Of a stretch of DNA of 64,000 nt, positions 1 to 8,168 are shown piece by piece (within the stretch, counting starts at the first letter, position 1; every line of letters begins with the position of its first letter). The notes under the pieces are model-generated. The model searched no databases, was not told the origin of the DNA, and worked only from the letters and a program-made list of their open reading frames with translations. The position numbers and the translations under genes are program-made. The stretch comes from Williamsia sp. DF01-3. GTDB taxonomy: Bacteria > Actinomycetota > Actinomycetes > Mycobacteriales > Mycobacteriaceae. The stretch is taken from the NCBI RefSeq assembly GCF_023051145.1, contig NZ_JALKFS010000005.1:62001-126000 (forward strand), read 5' to 3'.

Positions 1-872
1 GCAAGAACGCGATGAAGTCGTAATTCCCGGAGATAAGTCATGGGGGAGGGTTGATCGGAGTCGGCGAACGCCTGTTGCAACGTCCTCCCGCTGACACCCA
101 CCTCGCCTGCCAGTTCGCCAGTGGTCCACGCCCGTTCCGGTTGAGCGTGCATGAAATCGATTGCTTGCTTCGTCGCCTTCCCGCCCGCACTGCTCGCTCT
201 CCGACCCACCATTTCGTCGGCAAATGTATGTGGCTGCGTGAGAAGCAGACCCTGGATCAGAAGATGCTGCACATTTGCTACTGCAAGACGGTGACCAAAG
301 ACTCCGTCGGGCCGCACTCCGTCCTGTGCCAACACCTTGACCAGGGCCAACCAGGTGAATGCGGTTGGTGTAGATACGTTCAACAGCGATGGGAACACCA
401 GGCTCGATCGAACCGGTCGATCAAGCATCATCTCCAACTCGCGATGAAGCGTTCCAGGTCGAATCTTGAGGTAGAGCTGGCTGCAGTCCCGCGACCAGGC
501 GATGGCACCCGCCGACCCAGGAGCGAACACCGCAGCAAAACCCGGCCGCGTGATGATTGCCCCCGCACCCCCATCCCAAGTGTTCACCGCACGGCCGGCC
601 AGCACGATGTTGATGTAGTAGTCGGCGATCTCCCTTACCTCGGTTCTGACCGCGGCCCCGAAAGAGAGGCGTCCCAACGTCAGCGCCGGCAGCTCCAGCG
701 CCTGCAGGTGGGCATCGAGTACCCCCGCCCGGAGGACGGTGAGCTCAGTTGCCAGATAGATGCGCTCCATAGTCTCACGCGCCTCATCAACGTCACCGGT
801 GCGCACAGCAGACAGTCCGTCCCTTGGGCCGAAAGTGCCGGCGGCAGATGCTTTTATTTCGCGACTATCCAT
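1..872 (-). CDS. AraC-family transcriptional regulator (3' end cut by window edge)
   Basis: The minus strand reads open from an ATG at 872 to the window edge, about 290 codons without a stop. The C-terminal end carries an AraC-type helix-turn-helix: an AWTTGELAGEVGVSGRTLQQ segment followed by F.DSD..SPMTYLRELRL, which is the family's first HTH and linker. The N-terminal two thirds look like the cupin-type AraC_binding_2 sensor region. The second HTH lies beyond the edge. The gene diverges from the SipW-type surface operon starting at 1251, so it is a candidate regulator of that operon; this is inferred from position only. The family call is firm, the ligand unknown. Confidence 0.85.
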   Translation of the reverse strand, partial: MDSREIKASAAGTFGPRDGLSAVRTGDVDEARETMERIYLATELTVLRAGVLDAHLQALELPALTLGRLSFGAAVRTEVREIADYYINIVLAGRAVNTWDGGAGAIITRPGFAAVFAPGSAGAIAWSRDCSQLYLKIRPGTLHRELEMMLDRPVRSSLVFPSLLNVSTPTAFTWLALVKVLAQDGVRPDGVFGHRLAVANVQHLLIQGLLLTQPHTFADEMVGRRASSAGGKATKQAIDFMHAQPERAWTTGELAGEVGVSGRTLQQAFADSDQPSPMTYLRELRLHRVL

Positions 873-1250
873 TAAACGATAATAGTGTGGCCGCAAAACG
901 AATACAAGCAAATGCGAATATCGGTCCAATTTGATCTTGTCGGCCACACGAAATGCGCAAAATCGGAGACATATTTGCGATATTTAGGAAGCCTGGCCCG
1001 CGCTGCGACGCCTTGACCTGCCCATTTAGCGGGTGAAAAAATATCCGTAACGGAAAGCTCAAAAATGCGACATACTAGATGAGCGCTGGGTGATGTACCT
1101 GTTTCGAGGTACTTGTTTCGGGCCAGTCGGCGCTGAGGGCGAAATGAATTCGTCCGACCTCTCGAGTTTCATTTCGGGTTTTCGAGGTTGAGCCGCGTCC
1201 ATCGTTCCATCTCAGCGGGTCCAAGCGGGCCCACTACAGGAAGATTGACC
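873..1250. promoter_or_regulatory. Divergent intergenic region with repeats and a leader stem-loop
   Basis: This AT-richer 378-bp gap separates the AraC regulator from the surface-protein operon. It contains a 9-bp inverted repeat (GTGTGGCCG at 885-893, CGGCCACAC at 941-949). It also has a tandem 14-bp direct repeat (1095-1108 and 1109-1122, two mismatches) and a 9-bp inverted repeat (CGAAATGAA at 1140-1148, TTCATTTCG at 1168-1176) that could form a hairpin in the mRNA leader. A ribosome site (AGGAAG) lies just before the ATG at 1251. AraC binding here is inference. Confidence 0.5.
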
Positions 1251-1808
1251 ATGAAGAAGCAAACCAAAGCAGCAGTTGCCGCCGGCGCGGGAGCCATCCT
1301 TCTACTCGGCGGTGCCGGCAGCCTTGCCTACTGGAATGACGAGGGCACCTCTCCTGGCGGGGAGATCAGTTCCGGCCAGCTGTCGCTCGAGGACTGCACC
1401 GACGGCGGAACCTGGACCGATGTCAACAACGGCACCCCGATCGCGAGCATCACCGATTTCCGCATCGTCCCCGGCGACCAGGTTTCGTACACCTGCGAGA
1501 CCGCCGTCAACGCCACCGGAGACAACCTCACTGCAACTCTGTCCGTCGACCTCGGCGACGTCACCGGAGATACAGCGCTGGAGGCGGCGCTGAACCCGGT
1601 GGTGTCGGCAACCTCAAACGGCGTCACACTCCCGGGCGGCCCCACGGGAGTACAGATTGTTCCCACAGGAGCAGCTCAGCCCATCGTCGTCACGGTGACA
1701 ATGACATTCGACCCAGGCACCTTGGGTACGACCGCGCAGAACGAGACGATCAATCTCTCTGCCACGACGCTCACCCTGGTCCAGAACACCAATCCAGTTA
1801 CTCCCTAA
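1251..1808 (+). CDS. Exported protein with alternate (SipW-type) signal peptide
   Basis: This is a 185-residue protein. Its N-terminus is MKK, a hydrophobic stretch of about 20 residues, then a SLAYWNDEGTS junction followed by GGEISSGQLSL. That is the pattern of actinobacterial alternate-type signal peptides processed by SipW-like peptidases. The mature part is Thr/Val/Asn-rich and probably all-beta, like TasA-type fibre subunits, with two Cys early in the mature part. The ATG at 1251 is preferred over one at 1188 because it has AGGAAG upstream and puts the signal peptide at the N-terminus. It is the first gene of an operon that also encodes two signal peptidases. A fibre or surface role is inferred. 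Confidence 0.8.
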   Translation: MKKQTKAAVAAGAGAILLLGGAGSLAYWNDEGTSPGGEISSGQLSLEDCTDGGTWTDVNNGTPIASITDFRIVPGDQVSYTCETAVNATGDNLTATLSVDLGDVTGDTALEAALNPVVSATSNGVTLPGGPTGVQIVPTGAAQPIVVTVTMTFDPGTLGTTAQNETINLSATTLTLVQNTNPVTP

Positions 1809-1812
1809 TTAG

Positions 1813-2337
1813 GTGAAGAAGCTCTGGTTGGGGGCTGCGGCCGCCGTGACGATCACCGTGCTGGTTTTGCTGTCAACGCAGCAAACCAGCGCGACCTGGC
1901 GTGGCCAGGATCAGATCGGCGCCGCAACCCTCACATCAGGCGAGTTGAGGATTCTCGCCGGCGGCTCGAACACGTACCCGTGGACGGCCTTCGGCGGGAT
2001 CAACCTCAGCCCGGGCTCGGTGGTTCAACGCCCACTGACCATTTCGGTGGTGGGCAATACCAAGGTCAGCTACCGACTCCAGTCGATCTCGCCGACCACG
2101 TCCGGGGTTCCACTGACCTTCTCCGCCTGGGTCGTCGGCAGCATCGCCGGTTGCCCGACCAGTGGAAATCCGACAAACATCGTGGCCGGACCGTGGACTG
2201 CATTCCCGTCTGCTGCCCGAACTGTCCCCATCAACACCTCCGAGGTCTGGTGCTTACGGGCAACTGTCGGCAATGGGGCACCACAGAACAGCACGAGCTC
2301 CGTTACTCTCAATTTCCGAGCGGATCAACAGCTATGA
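1813..2337 (+). CDS. Exported SipW-type substrate protein
   Basis: The GTG start lies four bases after the preceding stop. The 174-residue product has a Lys-containing N-terminus, a hydrophobic core (about residues 5-22) and then TSATWRGQDQIGAATLTSGEL. The aromatic residue soon after the hydrophobic core, followed by a T.TSG.L segment, matches the SipW-dependent signal pattern of its neighbours. The rest is predicted beta-rich with conserved-looking Cys near residues 118 and 147. It overlaps the downstream peptidase gene by ATGA. It is probably a second minor or major subunit of the same surface structure; no enzymatic motif is visible. Confidence 0.75.
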   Translation: MKKLWLGAAAAVTITVLVLLSTQQTSATWRGQDQIGAATLTSGELRILAGGSNTYPWTAFGGINLSPGSVVQRPLTISVVGNTKVSYRLQSISPTTSGVPLTFSAWVVGSIAGCPTSGNPTNIVAGPWTAFPSAARTVPINTSEVWCLRATVGNGAPQNSTSSVTLNFRADQQL

Positions 2338-2933
2338 CCGATTCAGAATCCGCAGACGAGCACACCGGGCCCCTATGGTGGATACGTTCCGCACTGAGCT
2401 GGGCGTTGCTGCTGTCGATGTCGGCGGTCCTGGTGGTCACCATTGTGATCCCGGTCGCGGCCGGTGCCGACCGGTTCACAGTGCTGACGGGGTCCATGCA
2501 GCCGACGTATCCGCCGGGAACGTTGATCATCGTCAAACCCGTAGATTCCAAAGACCTTCGGCTCGGTGACGCGATCACGTACCAACTGCGGCCAGGTGAG
2601 CCCGCGGTCGTCACGCACCGCATCGTCGCCAGCTCTCAAAACGCCAGGGGTGAGCGGACATACACCACGCAGGGTGACGCAAACGACACCCCCGACACCG
2701 AACCCGTTGTGGCCGAACAGGTCAATGGAAAGGTCTGGTACAGCATTCCCTATCTCGGTTATGTCAACAACTGGCTCACCGGACAGCAGCGCGCCTGGAC
2801 CATCGGCGCACTGGTGATCGGATTGTTCTCCTACGCCCTCCTGCTGACTGTCGGCAGCGTTCGCGACGCACGACGCTCACGTCGGCAGGAGCCCGGATCA
2901 GAAGAGACGTCACATCATGTCGCACAGCTTTGA
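2334..2933 (+). CDS. Signal peptidase I, ER/SipW type
   Basis: The 199-residue membrane peptidase starts at the ATG that overlaps the previous stop. It has a transmembrane helix at about 18-42, the nucleophile motif LTGSMQPTY (Ser54) and VVTHRIV with His95. It has the box QGDAND (about 113-118), then Y.G and a second helix at about 155-174. A His in place of the usual general-base Lys is the hallmark of archaeal/ER-type enzymes such as Bacillus SipW. It would cleave the alternate signal peptides encoded on both sides. Family assignment is firm; which substrates it processes is inferred from the operon. Confidence 0.9.
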   Translation: MTDSESADEHTGPLWWIRSALSWALLLSMSAVLVVTIVIPVAAGADRFTVLTGSMQPTYPPGTLIIVKPVDSKDLRLGDAITYQLRPGEPAVVTHRIVASSQNARGERTYTTQGDANDTPDTEPVVAEQVNGKVWYSIPYLGYVNNWLTGQQRAWTIGALVIGLFSYALLLTVGSVRDARRSRRQEPGSEETSHHVAQL

Positions 2934-3555
2934 CTCGACCCGTTTCCGGGAGGCGCTCACCGGGCCACTCGGTGTCCGACTGCGAGCAATGCTGGCCATC
3001 GGCATCGTCCTGGGACTCGGCGCCGTCGGGACGATGGCATTGTGGAGCAATTCCGTGGCGGCAACGTCGGGAGACTTCAAGACCGGCGTGGTCGACCTCC
3101 GCGTCAACGCAGTCAAGGAGTACTCGTATACCGGCGCAACGGGTCTCACCATGACCAACATGCTCCCGGGCGAGAGCAGAGCGGCAACACTGCAGGTGCA
3201 AAACAGCCTTTCAACACTTCCGGTCAGCTACACGATGGCAGCAAGTACCCCGGTGGGTAGCCCTGCACTCGCCAACAATCTTCGGATGACGGTCTTCGCG
3301 AGTGCCTCACCCACCAACGGAACCGCCAACGGCCTGACCACCGGAAGCTGCACCGGCACCCAGATCGGCACAGCCGTTCTGCGGGCTGGCAACTCAGTGT
3401 CCGTCGTCACCACCGCGCAGACGCTGAGCGCGACCGCGGGCACCAATACAAGAGCGCTGTGTTTTGTTGTGGCACTCGTGCCGGCCGCTCCCCTCAGCGT
3501 CCAGAGTCAGACACTCTCGTCCATCACCGCCACGTTCACTGCGACATCAACATGA
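2917..3555 (+). CDS. Exported SipW-type substrate protein
   Basis: The ATG lies 17 bp inside the end of the signal-peptidase gene. The 212-residue protein has an unusually long N-region (about 24 residues) before a hydrophobic core (25-42) and the junction TMALWSNSVAATSGDFKTG. This is again the alternate-signal pattern, with Trp43 and an A.TSGDF motif. The mature part is Thr/Ser/Ala-rich and probably a beta-sandwich. Its final codons overlap the start of the fused peptidase gene (ATGA at 3552-3555), so translational coupling across the operon is likely. Confidence 0.78.
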   Translation: MSHSFDSTRFREALTGPLGVRLRAMLAIGIVLGLGAVGTMALWSNSVAATSGDFKTGVVDLRVNAVKEYSYTGATGLTMTNMLPGESRAATLQVQNSLSTLPVSYTMAASTPVGSPALANNLRMTVFASASPTNGTANGLTTGSCTGTQIGTAVLRAGNSVSVVTTAQTLSATAGTNTRALCFVVALVPAAPLSVQSQTLSSITATFTATST

Positions 3556-5471
3556 CGCACACAATTGCCCATCCGACCGAGCATCGAAGTCGCGCCAGGA
3601 TCCTTCGCGAGATCGCGCTGACGGCCGGTGCCGCCCTCGGCCTGCTCTGCATCATCGCGGCAGCGGCAGCCATGTTCCTCGGCATCACGCCGCTGATCGT
3701 TCGGTCCGGCTCGATGGAGCCCACCATCCCCACAGGTGCGCTGGCCATCGCAAAAGACGTGTCCGCCACCGACATCAGTGCTGGTGATGTCATCAGCGTC
3801 AACAACGCTCAGCGAATCCGAATCACTCACCGCGTGGTGTCGGTCGACTCCACCGCAGGCGACGCTGTGGCACTGACCCTGCAAGGCGACGCCAACAACG
3901 TGCCAGATGCCCTCCCCTACGTGGTCGACTCCGCCGACAGGGTGTTGTTCCACGTCAACGGCCTGGGCTACGTGGCCGCGTGGCTGGACACACCCGCCGC
4001 GAAAGTCATCGGCGGCCTGTTTGTGGTCGGCCTTCTCTGGTTGGTGGTCTTTCCCACGGGCCGTAATCGAAAAGACAGCGCCGGCAAGACGCCACGCGCC
4101 GACAAACCCAAACATGCGGCCACTGCTGCGCCGCCTCTCATCGCCCTGGGACTGGCAGCGGCCATGCTGGTCACTCTCGCAAATTCCGAAGGTACGGCTG
4201 CCGTATATAGCAGTTCCGCCACCGCGACCACCGGGTCATTCGCATCTCGAGCCGAGTTTGCCCCGCGGATCGACACATATGTTTCGGGGTTGAACTACGT
4301 CACCTGCGCCACCAGCGGCCCATCGAACCTACGCGTGGTCACTCTCAACTGGGCGCACATTGGGCAGCCCTATCAGTACCGCGTCATCTTGCGGGATCTC
4401 GATGGCAATATTTGGCGAACCGTGGACGTCACTCCCCCGGCCTCGAGTACTACAGGGTCAATAATTTCGACGACGTTCGGCGCGAGCGGGTTTCCGTATC
4501 GCGGTGGCGTTATTTGGCAGTACAACGCTGAGATTCACACCATGCTCCCCGGTGGAGCCGTCTCCTCGACCTGGCGCGGCTTCCGTGTGTATCAGGATTC
4601 GACATTGGCGTGGCGCGAGAACCTGACGTGCAGCGGGGGCGGGGAGCAGTCCGGGATCGGCACCTACGTCCCCCCTCCTGCGTCCGTCAGTTGCATTACC
4701 AACAGTGGCTCTCGGACCACGGCCACCGTGTCGTGGCCTCACCTGTCCGGTTACACCTACCGGGTGATCGTTCGGGATCCGGCGACTGGGAACGTCATCA
4801 ACGCCGTGGATGTGTCCGCACCGACTGGCACCGCCGCGGGTCAGCCGGTGAGTAGAACTGTCTCCGTATTCGAGGTCAGTGGTCTCTCCGGCACAGCTGC
4901 GAACGTCGAAGTCCGTACCCGCGTGGACAACGCACACCAGTCCACGGAATTTGTGACGCAAGGAATTACCTCAACCTCGACCGGTGTCGCCTGCGCTGTG
5001 GCCGCGCCGAGCGGCCTCCGCATGGCTCCCTCGACGACAGCGACCACGACTACAACCAGCCCCCCGCCGACAACGACCGCCGCACCCACAACCACCACCA
5101 CAACCGCCGCACCCACCACAACAACGGCCACCGCCGCACCCACCACAACAACAACGACCACCGCCGCACCCACCACGACGACGACAACCACCACAACCGC
5201 GACGGAACAACCCATCTCAGCGGCAACCACCTCGTCATCGGGCAGCTACTCAGCACAGTTGATGCAGACCGCCACCGGCCCCGCGGTGGTCATCCGAAAC
5301 GCGAGCAATGTGGAGGAATTCCGCACACCCGCAGCAGCCGATGACACCCTGCAATGGGTCACCGGTTCCGACGAACTGCGGGTCACCGGCGTATCGGGGA
5401 CGACCTCCATCAGCCGTGAAACCGGAACATGGCTCTCCTCGCCCTATCTGGAGCCCACCGGCTCCGGGTAA
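3552..5471 (+). CDS. ER-type signal peptidase fused to a SipW-type exported region with Thr-rich linker
   Basis: A 639-residue protein. Residues 1-170 form a second ER-type signal peptidase: helix about 20-44, IVRSGSMEPT with Ser54, ITHRVV with His93, QGDANN about 111-116, and a helix about 151-168. After a basic linker comes another hydrophobic segment (about 194-210) followed by EGTAAVYSSSATATTGSF, which resembles the alternate signal junctions of the neighbouring substrates. Next are two similar beta domains (about 245-360 and 375-480) that share YRVI.RD..GN......VDV.. motifs. A Thr/Pro/Ala tract (about 495-551) and a short C-terminal domain follow. The enzyme may process its own C-terminal half; this is inference. 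Confidence 0.82.
   Translation: MTHTIAHPTEHRSRARILREIALTAGAALGLLCIIAAAAAMFLGITPLIVRSGSMEPTIPTGALAIAKDVSATDISAGDVISVNNAQRIRITHRVVSVDSTAGDAVALTLQGDANNVPDALPYVVDSADRVLFHVNGLGYVAAWLDTPAAKVIGGLFVVGLLWLVVFPTGRNRKDSAGKTPRADKPKHAATAAPPLIALGLAAAMLVTLANSEGTAAVYSSSATATTGSFASRAEFAPRIDTYVSGLNYVTCATSGPSNLRVVTLNWAHIGQPYQYRVILRDLDGNIWRTVDVTPPASSTTGSIISTTFGASGFPYRGGVIWQYNAEIHTMLPGGAVSSTWRGFRVYQDSTLAWRENLTCSGGGEQSGIGTYVPPPASVSCITNSGSRTTATVSWPHLSGYTYRVIVRDPATGNVINAVDVSAPTGTAAGQPVSRTVSVFEVSGLSGTAANVEVRTRVDNAHQSTEFVTQGITSTSTGVACAVAAPSGLRMAPSTTATTTTTSPPPTTTAAPTTTTTTAAPTTTTATAAPTTTTTTTAAPTTTTTTTTTATEQPISAATTSSSGSYSAQLMQTATGPAVVIRNASNVEEFRTPAAADDTLQWVTGSDELRVTGVSGTTSISRETGTWLSSPYLEPTGSG
5034..5204 (+). repeat. Degenerate Thr/Ala/Pro-coding repeat tract
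   Basis: Low-complexity DNA, about 170 bp, encodes Thr runs separated by AAP. The element GCCGCACCCAC recurs four times with ACC/ACA/ACG-rich spacers of varying length. It lies inside the fused peptidase gene between its paired beta domains and its C-terminal domain. Such tracts act as extended stalks in surface proteins and vary in length by slippage. Confidence 0.8.
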
Positions 5472-5573
5472 CCAGCACCCGCACGCAGCGGCTCGACAGA
5501 ACGCCACGAGGCAATTCGACCTGTTCGACGGTTGATCCTGTCTCGTCGACGCCTCGGGCGGTACTGTCCGATC

Positions 5574-6323
5574 GTGGACTACACCGATGCACTCGTAGAA
5601 CAGAACCGGCTCCTCGGCGAGGCGATCCGGGATGCCGACTTCACGCAGCCCGTGCCCACTTGCCCCGAGTGGACGATCCAGCAGTTGTTCCGGCACGTCG
5701 GACGTGGAGATCGCTGGGCGGCGCAGATCGTGGGCGAAAAACGTGACAGCCCGGCCGATCCGCGTCAGGTTCCGAATGGCAAACCGCCGGAAGACATCGA
5801 CGGGGCAATCGAGTGGTTCAACGGCGGGGTGCAGACGCTCCTCGACGCAGTCGCACAGACCGGTGCCCACACCCCGGTGTGGACGTTCACCGGGCCCCAG
5901 CCGGCCGCCTGGTGGATTCGACGACGTTTGCATGAGACCACCGTGCACCGTGCGGATGCCGAACTGGCGCTTGGTGTTCGGTTCGATCTCTCTGCCGATC
6001 TCGCCGCCGACGGAATTTCCGAATGGCTGGGTCTAATGGCGGCGCGACCGGCAGACCCGGCCTCTCCGCTGAACGACGGGGCCACGCTGCACCTGCACGC
6101 TGCCGAGGCCGATCTCGGCTCAGCCGGTGAGTGGTTCATCCGCGGCGACGAAGGAGCGGTGGTGTGGGACCACCGCCACGCGAAAGCAGACACAGCCGTG
6201 CGGGGACAGGCAACGAACCTACTGCTGGCGATCAGCCGCAGGAAGACGGCGGAGGAAGCGGACATCGAGATCCTCGGCGACCGTCAGGTGTGGGACACCT
6301 GGCTCGAACGTACCCAGTTCTGA
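5574..6323 (+). CDS. Maleylpyruvate-isomerase-family mycothiol-dependent enzyme
   Basis: From the GTG at 5574 the product has 249 residues and the DinB-like four-helix fold of the mycothiol-dependent maleylpyruvate isomerase family. The signature includes PTCPEWTIQQLFRHVGRGD (His41) and RRLHETTVHRADAEL (His120, Glu121, His125), giving the three residues that bind the catalytic metal in this family. A C-terminal SCP2-like segment follows. Physiological substrates of most members are unknown. The upstream ATG-equivalent at 5532 lacks homology-like sequence, so 5574 is preferred. Confidence 0.8.
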   Translation: MDYTDALVEQNRLLGEAIRDADFTQPVPTCPEWTIQQLFRHVGRGDRWAAQIVGEKRDSPADPRQVPNGKPPEDIDGAIEWFNGGVQTLLDAVAQTGAHTPVWTFTGPQPAAWWIRRRLHETTVHRADAELALGVRFDLSADLAADGISEWLGLMAARPADPASPLNDGATLHLHAAEADLGSAGEWFIRGDEGAVVWDHRHAKADTAVRGQATNLLLAISRRKTAEEADIEILGDRQVWDTWLERTQF

Positions 6324-6348
6324 CCGGCAGTTCTGAGTCAGCCGATCA

Positions 6349-7323
6349 TCAAGGCAGTGTCCAGAACACCACGGTGACAAGGTAGAACACCACGGTCCAC
6401 AGAGCCATCACCCCGAGGATCACAGCGAACCCCCGCAAGTTCGTTTGTCTCTTGGGAGTGTTCGGTGACGGGTACAACCAGTGACCGAGGATCTTGTTGA
6501 CGTAGAACGGCATCGTGAAAAACGTCATCACGAAGCTCGACAGCAGGTTGCCGATCAAAAGCCCCAGCCACAGCGGCATTCCCAGGGGCGAAAGGGCGAG
6601 CGACAGCAGCACCACGGTCGGGTAGAGACCTACCCAGACGGCAGTGGACATCTTCGTGTCCGACGGTATCGGCGCACGGTGACCGTCTTGGTCGAACGCG
6701 AACCAGCTACCGAATGAGTTGTCGATGGTGCGCAACTCGAACTCGTTGAACTTCTTGCCCTCCTCGAGCAGGACCTGCCGCTCACGGGAGGTGAGCCACG
6801 CATCCAGGTCGGCGGCACTGTCGAAGCGGTACAACGCCGTCCACTCGTTCTGCAGGCCCTCGATGGGACGGAACAATTCGGTACCGCGAAAGCCCTTGAA
6901 CCCGGACTCGGCCTCGCGCATACGGCCCTGCCATTCGAGGAAGTCGTCGGTGTGTTCCGGCGAGACGCGGTGAGTCACCACCACGGTGACAAGCGGATCC
7001 ACCGGGGCCGCGCCACCGGTGATGACCTGTTGCGTCGCGGGGCCGTCGAAGTACTCCCGGCCCCTGTCGAGATGTTCTTGCCGTGTGGCGCTGTTGATCC
7101 AGGCCTGCACGTGAGCCACCGAGTCGAAGCGATACACCACCACCCAGTCGGGCTGCACGTCTGTCGGTTGAGCCGTCTCGGCGGCGATGAATCCCGGGTA
7201 GCGGGCGGCCGCGGCATTCATGTCGTCCTGCCAGATGGCGAATGCACGTTCGGTTCCGGGGTTGACCTTCTGACCGATGATCACCGTTGCGGCGTTGTTT
7301 GTTGTCGTTGCTTCGGCGGTCAT
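6349..7323 (-). CDS. Antibiotic-biosynthesis-monooxygenase (ABM) domain membrane protein
   Basis: The 324-residue protein contains two tandem ABM (dimeric alpha/beta barrel) domains, about residues 12-95 and 108-190. Each has the W...YRFDS...AWI/L pattern. They are followed by three or four transmembrane helices in the C-terminal third (about 220-320). ABM domains occur in small monooxygenases and heme-degrading or quinone-forming enzymes, but fused membrane versions like this have no assigned reaction. It ends 26 bp from the convergent isomerase-fold gene. The start ATG at 7323 is the natural N-terminus. Confidence 0.8.
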   Translation of the reverse strand: MTAEATTTNNAATVIIGQKVNPGTERAFAIWQDDMNAAAARYPGFIAAETAQPTDVQPDWVVVYRFDSVAHVQAWINSATRQEHLDRGREYFDGPATQQVITGGAAPVDPLVTVVVTHRVSPEHTDDFLEWQGRMREAESGFKGFRGTELFRPIEGLQNEWTALYRFDSAADLDAWLTSRERQVLLEEGKKFNEFELRTIDNSFGSWFAFDQDGHRAPIPSDTKMSTAVWVGLYPTVVLLSLALSPLGMPLWLGLLIGNLLSSFVMTFFTMPFYVNKILGHWLYPSPNTPKRQTNLRGFAVILGVMALWTVVFYLVTVVFWTLP

Positions 7324-7556
7324 CGCCGGCTCCTACTCGTCGTCACGCGGTGGAATCACGGGCAGGCCGGCTCGGGCCACACCTCGACGTGACTCGAAGC
7401 GCGTCGTCTCGACTTCCTGGCGGCGCAATCGTACGTGAGCCGACGGCGTTTCACCGGCCGTGTGGAGAAATCGCCCATCGGCACCACCTCGGTGCAACCG
7501 AAGGAGGCACCGACCGCGTGTCACGAAAACCCGCTCGCCCGAGCACCATTGACGCC

Positions 7557-7769
7557 TCAGACGCTGAAGGCGGTCGGAAATCGTCGGCGAAGTGCATCGA
7601 TCTGTCGACGGACCTCGTACAGCTCGAACCGTTTGCGCGAGTGAGTCTCCGCCGACACCTTGTTGTTGGTCAGCTCGTCCTCGATCTGTGTTGCCCACAA
7701 CTCGAGCTGGGCGGCGAAATACGTTGCCTGCGCCTCGTTCGAGTCCTGCTCCCACTGCCCGGAGGTCAT
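7557..7769 (-). CDS. Small hypothetical protein (coiled-coil-like)
   Basis: Seventy residues from an ATG at 7769, acidic in the first half and Arg-rich at the end. It is probably helical throughout (TYFAAQLELWATQIEDEL, then KRFELYEVRRQIDALRRR). I do not recognise a family. The coding strand is supported by amino-acid composition and by the poor composition of the opposite-strand frames. A longer start at 7829 would add 20 residues of unlikely sequence. The 233 bp between it and the ABM gene show no convincing gene. Confidence 0.5.
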   Translation of the reverse strand: MTSGQWEQDSNEAQATYFAAQLELWATQIEDELTNNKVSAETHSRKRFELYEVRRQIDALRRRFPTAFSV

Positions 7770-7839
7770 GGCGCAAAATTGTAGCCGCTCTATAGTTCCT
7801 GACCGACCAAGATGGGAAGCCCAGGTCACACCCGAAGAG

Positions 7840-8073
7840 TCATGCGAGGCGGCGGGTGCACACCTGACGGATCGCGGTCACCACAGATTGGTCGTGGCCA
7901 CCGGCCTGATCGGTGTCGAGCACATCGGTGAGGCGTTCGAAGTAGTCCCGCTCCCCGATGCCGAACTCCACCAGGATGTCGTCGGCCGACCCTCCGCCGT
8001 ACGGGTACCACCGCCGCGCGAAGTCGAGCATTCGCTCCACCTCGTCCGGAGGGATGTTGCTCAGAGTGGTCAT
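7840..8073 (-). CDS. DUF3263-like small protein
   Basis: Seventy-seven residues, with ARRWYPYGGGSADDILVEFG followed by ERDYFERLTDVLD. The pattern (aromatic pair, then I..EFG....YY.RL..LLD) resembles the small actinobacterial DUF3263 proteins, a short helix-turn-helix-like family. The function is unknown. It diverges from the BASS transporter 95 bp away and ends 70 bp after the start of the next small minus-strand gene. The family call rests on pattern memory, not a search. Confidence 0.55.
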   Translation of the reverse strand: MTTLSNIPPDEVERMLDFARRWYPYGGGSADDILVEFGIGERDYFERLTDVLDTDQAGGHDQSVVTAIRQVCTRRLA

Positions 8074-8168
8074 GGTCCAATTATCGATCCTGCGACCGAA
8101 TTTCGCATCCGACAGAGGACCCGGCCGGTCGCCCTGAGAAGATCGCGGGGACCAGAAAGCGAGGGGCA

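Noticed and set aside
51-875. Long plus-strand reading frame opposite the AraC gene
   Set aside because: The minus strand encodes a clear AraC HTH; the plus frame is Arg/His-rich and matches nothing.
5034-5204. Regular repeats considered as a CRISPR array
   Set aside because: Units are short, vary in spacing and code in frame for Thr/Ala/Pro; they are a protein stalk.
7333-7776. 147-residue minus-strand frame around the 70-residue gene
   Set aside because: Arg/Gly-rich composition with no pattern; the 70-residue frame is more protein-like.
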